Virus record (IMG/VR): IMGVR_UViG_3300021389_002918
Span: 1 to 48,750 of that record
Length of the DNA: 48,750 nt
DNA from: a virus
Direction: 5' to 3' (one strand)
Positions 46,887 to 48,750 of the stretch are shown piece after piece (position 1 is the first letter of the stretch; each line of letters starts with the position of its first letter). Below the pieces are notes generated by a model that was not told where the DNA came from, did not search any database, and worked only from the letters and a program-made list of their open reading frames with translations. A program made the position numbers and the translations under genes.

Positions 46887-46901
46887 ATTTAAATATAACA
46901 A
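46887..46901 (-). promoter_or_regulatory. Candidate promoter, TTGTTATATTTAAAT (shared 15-mer)
   Basis: Minus-strand TTGTTATATTTAAAT upstream of the start at 46867 is identical over 15 bases to the site before rnh (2914-2928). It partly adjoins the terminator to its right. A promoter class separate from the AATATATAAA boxes is inferred. Confidence 0.42.
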
Positions 46902-46905
46902 AACT

Positions 46906-46939
46906 AAAAAAGATCTGAAAGCTAATTCAAATCTTTTTT
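46906..46939 (-). terminator. Intrinsic terminator of the tail-fibre unit
   Basis: Minus-strand AAAAAAGATTTGAA pairs with TTCAGATCTTTTTT over 14 positions with one U·G pair (C·A mismatch in the plus-sense copy), loop TTAGCT, ending in a T-run. It lies 19 bases past the stop at 46959. Confidence 0.82.
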
Positions 46940-46958
46940 CTTAAATCTTTAAATTTAC

Positions 46959-47288
46959 TTATTTCCAAAACTTCAACAAAGCTAAAGCCATACCAAATAA
47001 TGTCTGTACTACAATCCATACTGTTATGGCTTGTGTCTTAAAGGTTTTAAGATCAGCAACATCTTTTACTGTTTGATCTATTTGTGAAGGTGAAGCAACT
47101 TCGTCAACTTCTTTCTTCCATCTCCAAAGTTCTTTTGCAAAATCCTCTTTGACTTTCATTTCTGCAATTTCTCTCTTAAGATCTTGTATCTCAGTATTTA
47201 AAGAATTTATCCCTTCATTGAGTCTTTCTAATTCAGCTATGACTAATTTAGAATATTCATTCCATCCATTTTGACCATTACTTGCCAT
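46959..47288 (-). CDS. Coiled-coil protein with C-terminal membrane anchor (XhlA-like topology)
   Basis: The 109-residue product has an N-terminal WNEYSKLVIAELERLNEGI, a coiled coil (LNTEIQDLKREIAEMKVKED), a WRWKKEVDEV segment and a single C-terminal membrane helix (ITVWIVVQTLFGMALALL) ending in FWK. Coiled coil plus C-terminal membrane helix is the topology of XhlA-type haemolysin/holin-partner proteins and of many unnamed phage proteins beside lysis genes. It overlaps the upstream 58-aa gene by 11 bases and ends the tail-fibre unit before a terminator. A lysis or membrane-association role is inferred. Confidence 0.65.
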   Translation of the reverse strand: MASNGQNGWNEYSKLVIAELERLNEGINSLNTEIQDLKREIAEMKVKEDFAKELWRWKKEVDEVASPSQIDQTVKDVADLKTFKTQAITVWIVVQTLFGMALALLKFWK

Positions 47289-47454
47289 TGCAAAGTTCCT
47301 TTATTTTTTTAATCTTTTCATCAGGGTTCATCTTTTTACAATTGACTATAGACTTAACCTGTTTAAAGCTTGCCTTAATTGATACATCTCTATCAGCTAA
47401 CTTTGAGGTTAAATCTTTTAACTCTTGTATACAGGATGGTTTCTCCATTAACAT
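47278..47454 (-). CDS. Hypothetical 58-aa protein
   Basis: A 58-residue frame, MLMEKPSCIQELKDLTSKLA to the end NPDEKIKKIKELCNGK, spans 47454 to 47278 and overlaps the start of the membrane-anchored gene by 11 bases, which supports coupled translation. It is helical and basic with three Cys. Met3 at 47448 is an alternative start. I recognise no family. It is too short to be found by length alone, so the overlap with its neighbour is the main evidence. Confidence 0.5.
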   Translation of the reverse strand: MLMEKPSCIQELKDLTSKLADRDVSIKASFKQVKSIVNCKKMNPDEKIKKIKELCNGK

Positions 47455-47460
47455 AATTAA

Positions 47461-47592
47461 TTATGATTTATTTATTTCCTTAACTTGTACAGGTTTTTCC
47501 GTTGTTTGGCTTTTTTGCCACATTTTTCTTAGTACCTGTTTAGTTTTAGAAACTGGTTTATCCTTTTTGATTCTTTTGTTACAGCCACACAT
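47461..47592 (-). CDS. Hypothetical 43-aa basic protein
   Basis: A 43-residue frame starts MCGCNKRIKKDKPVSKTKQV at 47592 and stops at 47461. It is strongly basic, opens with a CGC pair and resembles the short Cys-and-Lys peptides often found between phage tail genes. It fills the gap between the Cys-rich gene (stop 47595, only two bases away) and the 58-aa gene (start 47454). The tight packing suggests a real gene but there is no family match. Confidence 0.45.
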   Translation of the reverse strand: MCGCNKRIKKDKPVSKTKQVLRKMWQKSQTTEKPVQVKEINKS

Positions 47593-47594
47593 AA

Positions 47595-47795
47595 TTACCA
47601 TTTATTTTTAGGGCAACTTTCAGTTGACCATTTTGCTTTCTTTTTTAAATAACATCCACAAATGCAACATTTATTACCGCATTTATCGGAGCATCCATTA
47701 CATATTTCTATCCTGGTATTATATTTATCAGAATCTACTTGGTCGCCCCAAATAATGTATTTAAAAAGAGCTATTATAAATCTAATTACTCTCAT
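47595..47795 (-). CDS. Cys-rich small protein with N-terminal hydrophobic helix
   Basis: The product, 66 residues from Met at 47795, opens with MRVIRFIIALFKYIIWGDQV, a probable membrane or amphipathic helix. Then comes RIEICNGCSDKCGNKCCICG followed by CYLKKKAKW and a CPKNKW end, a pattern of at least eight Cys known in small zinc-binding phage and bacterial proteins with a CxxC, CGxC and CP-x-KW ending. The open frame extends to 47879, but that part lies in the fibre gene and lacks this pattern. It starts five bases after the fibre stop. The function is unknown; membrane-linked metal binding is likely. Confidence 0.65.
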   Translation of the reverse strand: MRVIRFIIALFKYIIWGDQVDSDKYNTRIEICNGCSDKCGNKCCICGCYLKKKAKWSTESCPKNKW

Positions 47796-47799
47796 AGTC

Positions 47800-48750
47800 T
47801 TAAGCGATAAAATAATACCCTGTATTATAACTAAAGTTAAAAAATTCAATACCTGCAATTTTGTCAAACGAAAGAGCATATACTACATAATCACCGGTGG
47901 ATAATCTACCGGCAGAAACATCTAGCCCAGTACAGTAAGCGTATTGACCTTTTGAAGCGTCAATTACGAAATTCACTTTATTTTGATTAACCATTGCAAC
48001 AGTACCACCTGTGGCGGTTTGCTCGCAATTATATGTCATCATGTGAACAAATCCATCTATCATCCCACTATTAAAACTTTCAGGTATTGATATTGTCCAT
48101 GTACTAAAGAGGTTATATCCATCTGAATTATACTCCTTTGGTCCATTAATCTTAACACCATTTTCGGCTAAGGTTTGCATGTATAAATTACTATTTGGAG
48201 CTGTACCTGACCAGCCATTCCACTCGGTAGATGACCATGCACTTAATGTACCATTTCGCCCCTGAGTTGGATCAGTTGCCCATAAATATGGTGTCTTTGG
48301 CCCAAATTCGTCAACACGCGCCCATCCTGCATTTGCCATTAGTTGTGTAGTATACTTAGGAACATCGCCACCTGCTCCAGTTGCACCTACCGGCCCTTGA
48401 ACTCCAGTGGCCCCAGTATCTCCCTTATCACCTTTACCACCAGTTGCACCAGTTGCACCTTGTGGACCTCGTGGACCTGTTGCACCTTGTACACCAGTGG
48501 CTCCAGTTGGACCTTGAACACCAGTGGCTCCAGTTGGACCTTGAACACCAGTGGCTCCAGTTGGACCTTGAACACCAGTGGCTCCAGTTGGTCCTTGAAC
48601 TCCAGTGGCTCCAGTTTCACCTTGTGGTCCTTGAACACCAGTTGCACCAGTTTCTCCTTGTGGTCCTTGAACTCCAGTGGCTCCAGTTGGACCTTGAACA
48701 CCAGTGGCTCCAGTTGGTCCTTGAACTCCAGTGGCTCCAGTTTCACCTTG
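47800..48750 (-). CDS. Collagen-like tail-fibre/adhesin protein, N-terminus off the right edge
   Basis: The visible 316 residues read through from the right edge to a stop at 47800. The first ~127 are uninterrupted Gly-x-y triplets, mostly GVQGPTGAT and GPQGETGAT units. They are followed by [20 protein letters not shown] and a 190-residue globular C-terminal domain with Trp/Tyr/Gly-rich strands ([37 protein letters not shown]). Phage tail fibres and head fibres often carry collagen-like stalks of this kind, ending in a receptor-binding tip. It heads the unit that ends at the terminator at 46906. The Met at 48339 is internal and not the start. Domain order and length upstream are unknown. Confidence 0.85.
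   Translation of the reverse strand, partial: QGETGATGVQGPTGATGVQGPTGATGVQGPQGETGATGVQGPQGETGATGVQGPTGATGVQGPTGATGVQGPTGATGVQGPTGATGVQGATGPRGPQGATGATGGKGDKGDTGATGVQGPVGATGAGGDVPKYTTQLMANAGWARVDEFGPKTPYLWATDPTQGRNGTLSAWSSTEWNGWSGTAPNSNLYMQTLAENGVKINGPKEYNSDGYNLFSTWTISIPESFNSGMIDGFVHMMTYNCEQTATGGTVAMVNQNKVNFVIDASKGQYAYCTGLDVSAGRLSTGDYVVYALSFDKIAGIEFFNFSYNTGYYFIA
48370..48750 (-). repeat. 27-base tandem repeats coding Gly-x-y collagen-like stalk
   Basis: Minus-strand units of about 27 bases code GVQGPTGAT with GPQGETGAT variants, at least ten in the visible part, several identical at DNA level. Such near-identity favours slippage or recombination changing stalk length between isolates. The repeat reaches the right edge of the window. 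Confidence 0.9.

Noticed and set aside
47796-47879. Upstream extension of the Cys-rich small gene
   Set aside because: It lies within the end of the fibre gene, and the family-like pattern begins at Met 47795.
48387-48746. Long minus-strand open frame with repeats like LEPLEFK and LEPLVFK
   Set aside because: It is another frame of the collagen-like repeat. The Gly-x-y frame continues through to the globular domain and stop at 47800, whereas this one has no domain and only reflects the 27-base repeat.
1-48750. tRNA genes, CRISPR arrays, insertion sequences or an integrase
   Set aside because: No gap is long enough for tRNAs to be missed easily, no cloverleaf or spaced direct repeats were seen in gaps, and there is no transposase or integrase motif.
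1-48750. Avoidance of GATC sites as a sign of restriction pressure
   Set aside because: GATC is common by eye through the window; without counts against expectation no claim can be made.

Overview
This window is most of the replication and head region of a lytic, T4-like tailed phage (contractile-tail type) with a very AT-rich genome. I recognise T4-type counterparts of the portal gp20, prohead protease gp21, major capsid gp23, head-completion nuclease gp4, late sigma gp55, gp46/gp47, helicase gp41, UvsX, clamp gp45, clamp loader gp44, RNase H, a split DNA polymerase gp43 and a class I ribonucleotide reductase. Less certain matches are the sheath-terminator gp15 and small clamp-loader gp62. 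Start codons lack Shine-Dalgarno sequences and follow A-rich leaders. A 58-residue histone H1-like (Hc1-type) protein of the kind common in Bacteroidetes is present. Together these point to a Bacteroidetes host (inference). Virtually every gene is on the minus strand, so transcription runs from high to low coordinates. The single clear exception is 4119-4901.

Layout in transcription order (right to left). 48750-46959: collagen-like tail-fibre C-terminus, small Cys-rich and coiled-coil/membrane proteins, ending in a terminator. 46867-43381: small unknown genes, a sigma-70-type factor, an EHxVPV protein, an Fpg/Nei glycosylase and a dimeric dUTPase. 43358-39088: exonuclease/palm half of DNA polymerase, nrdB and nrdA. 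39078-34260: kdsA, Nudix, a PglF-PglD-PglE-like set (UDP-diacetylbacillosamine-type pathway) and a GT2. Then come the Hc1-like gene and a terminator. 33926-26710: HAD phosphatase, sugar/choline-kinase-like enzyme, nucleotidyltransferase, GT-B-like protein, GalE-like epimerase, SAM methyltransferase, C5-cytosine methyltransferase-like protein and a GT8-like protein. 26658-25909: sliding clamp and terminator. 25830-13515: catalytic C-terminal half of the polymerase, two glycosyltransferases, UvsX, gp41, gp47, gp46, gp15-like and a large unknown protein, then a terminator. 13430-6632: gp55-like sigma, gp4, an unknown protein, portal, protease-scaffold fusion, major capsid, terminator. 6537-1: coiled-coil virion candidate, zinc-ribbon protein, gp44, RNase H, gp62-like, a two-helix membrane protein and the start of another gene.

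The genes make a coherent programme: own polymerase, clamp, loader, helicase and recombination machinery; dNTP supply and dUTP removal; base repair; a capsid module; and two phage sigma factors that could drive separate promoter classes. Recurrent AT-rich boxes sit just upstream of many starts: AATATATAAA before mostly virion genes, TATATAATAATAAA or TATATAAAAATAAA before mostly replication genes, and TTGTTATATTTAAAT twice.

The most unusual parts are a roughly 17-kb glycan/nucleotide-sugar cassette inside the replication region, a DNA polymerase cut in the fingers with its halves 16 kb apart, a protease-scaffold fusion carrying nine exact-length 14-residue repeats, and terminator stems that pair fully only in minus-sense RNA. 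There is no non-coding stretch above about 125 bases, and I saw no tRNA, CRISPR array or insertion sequence.
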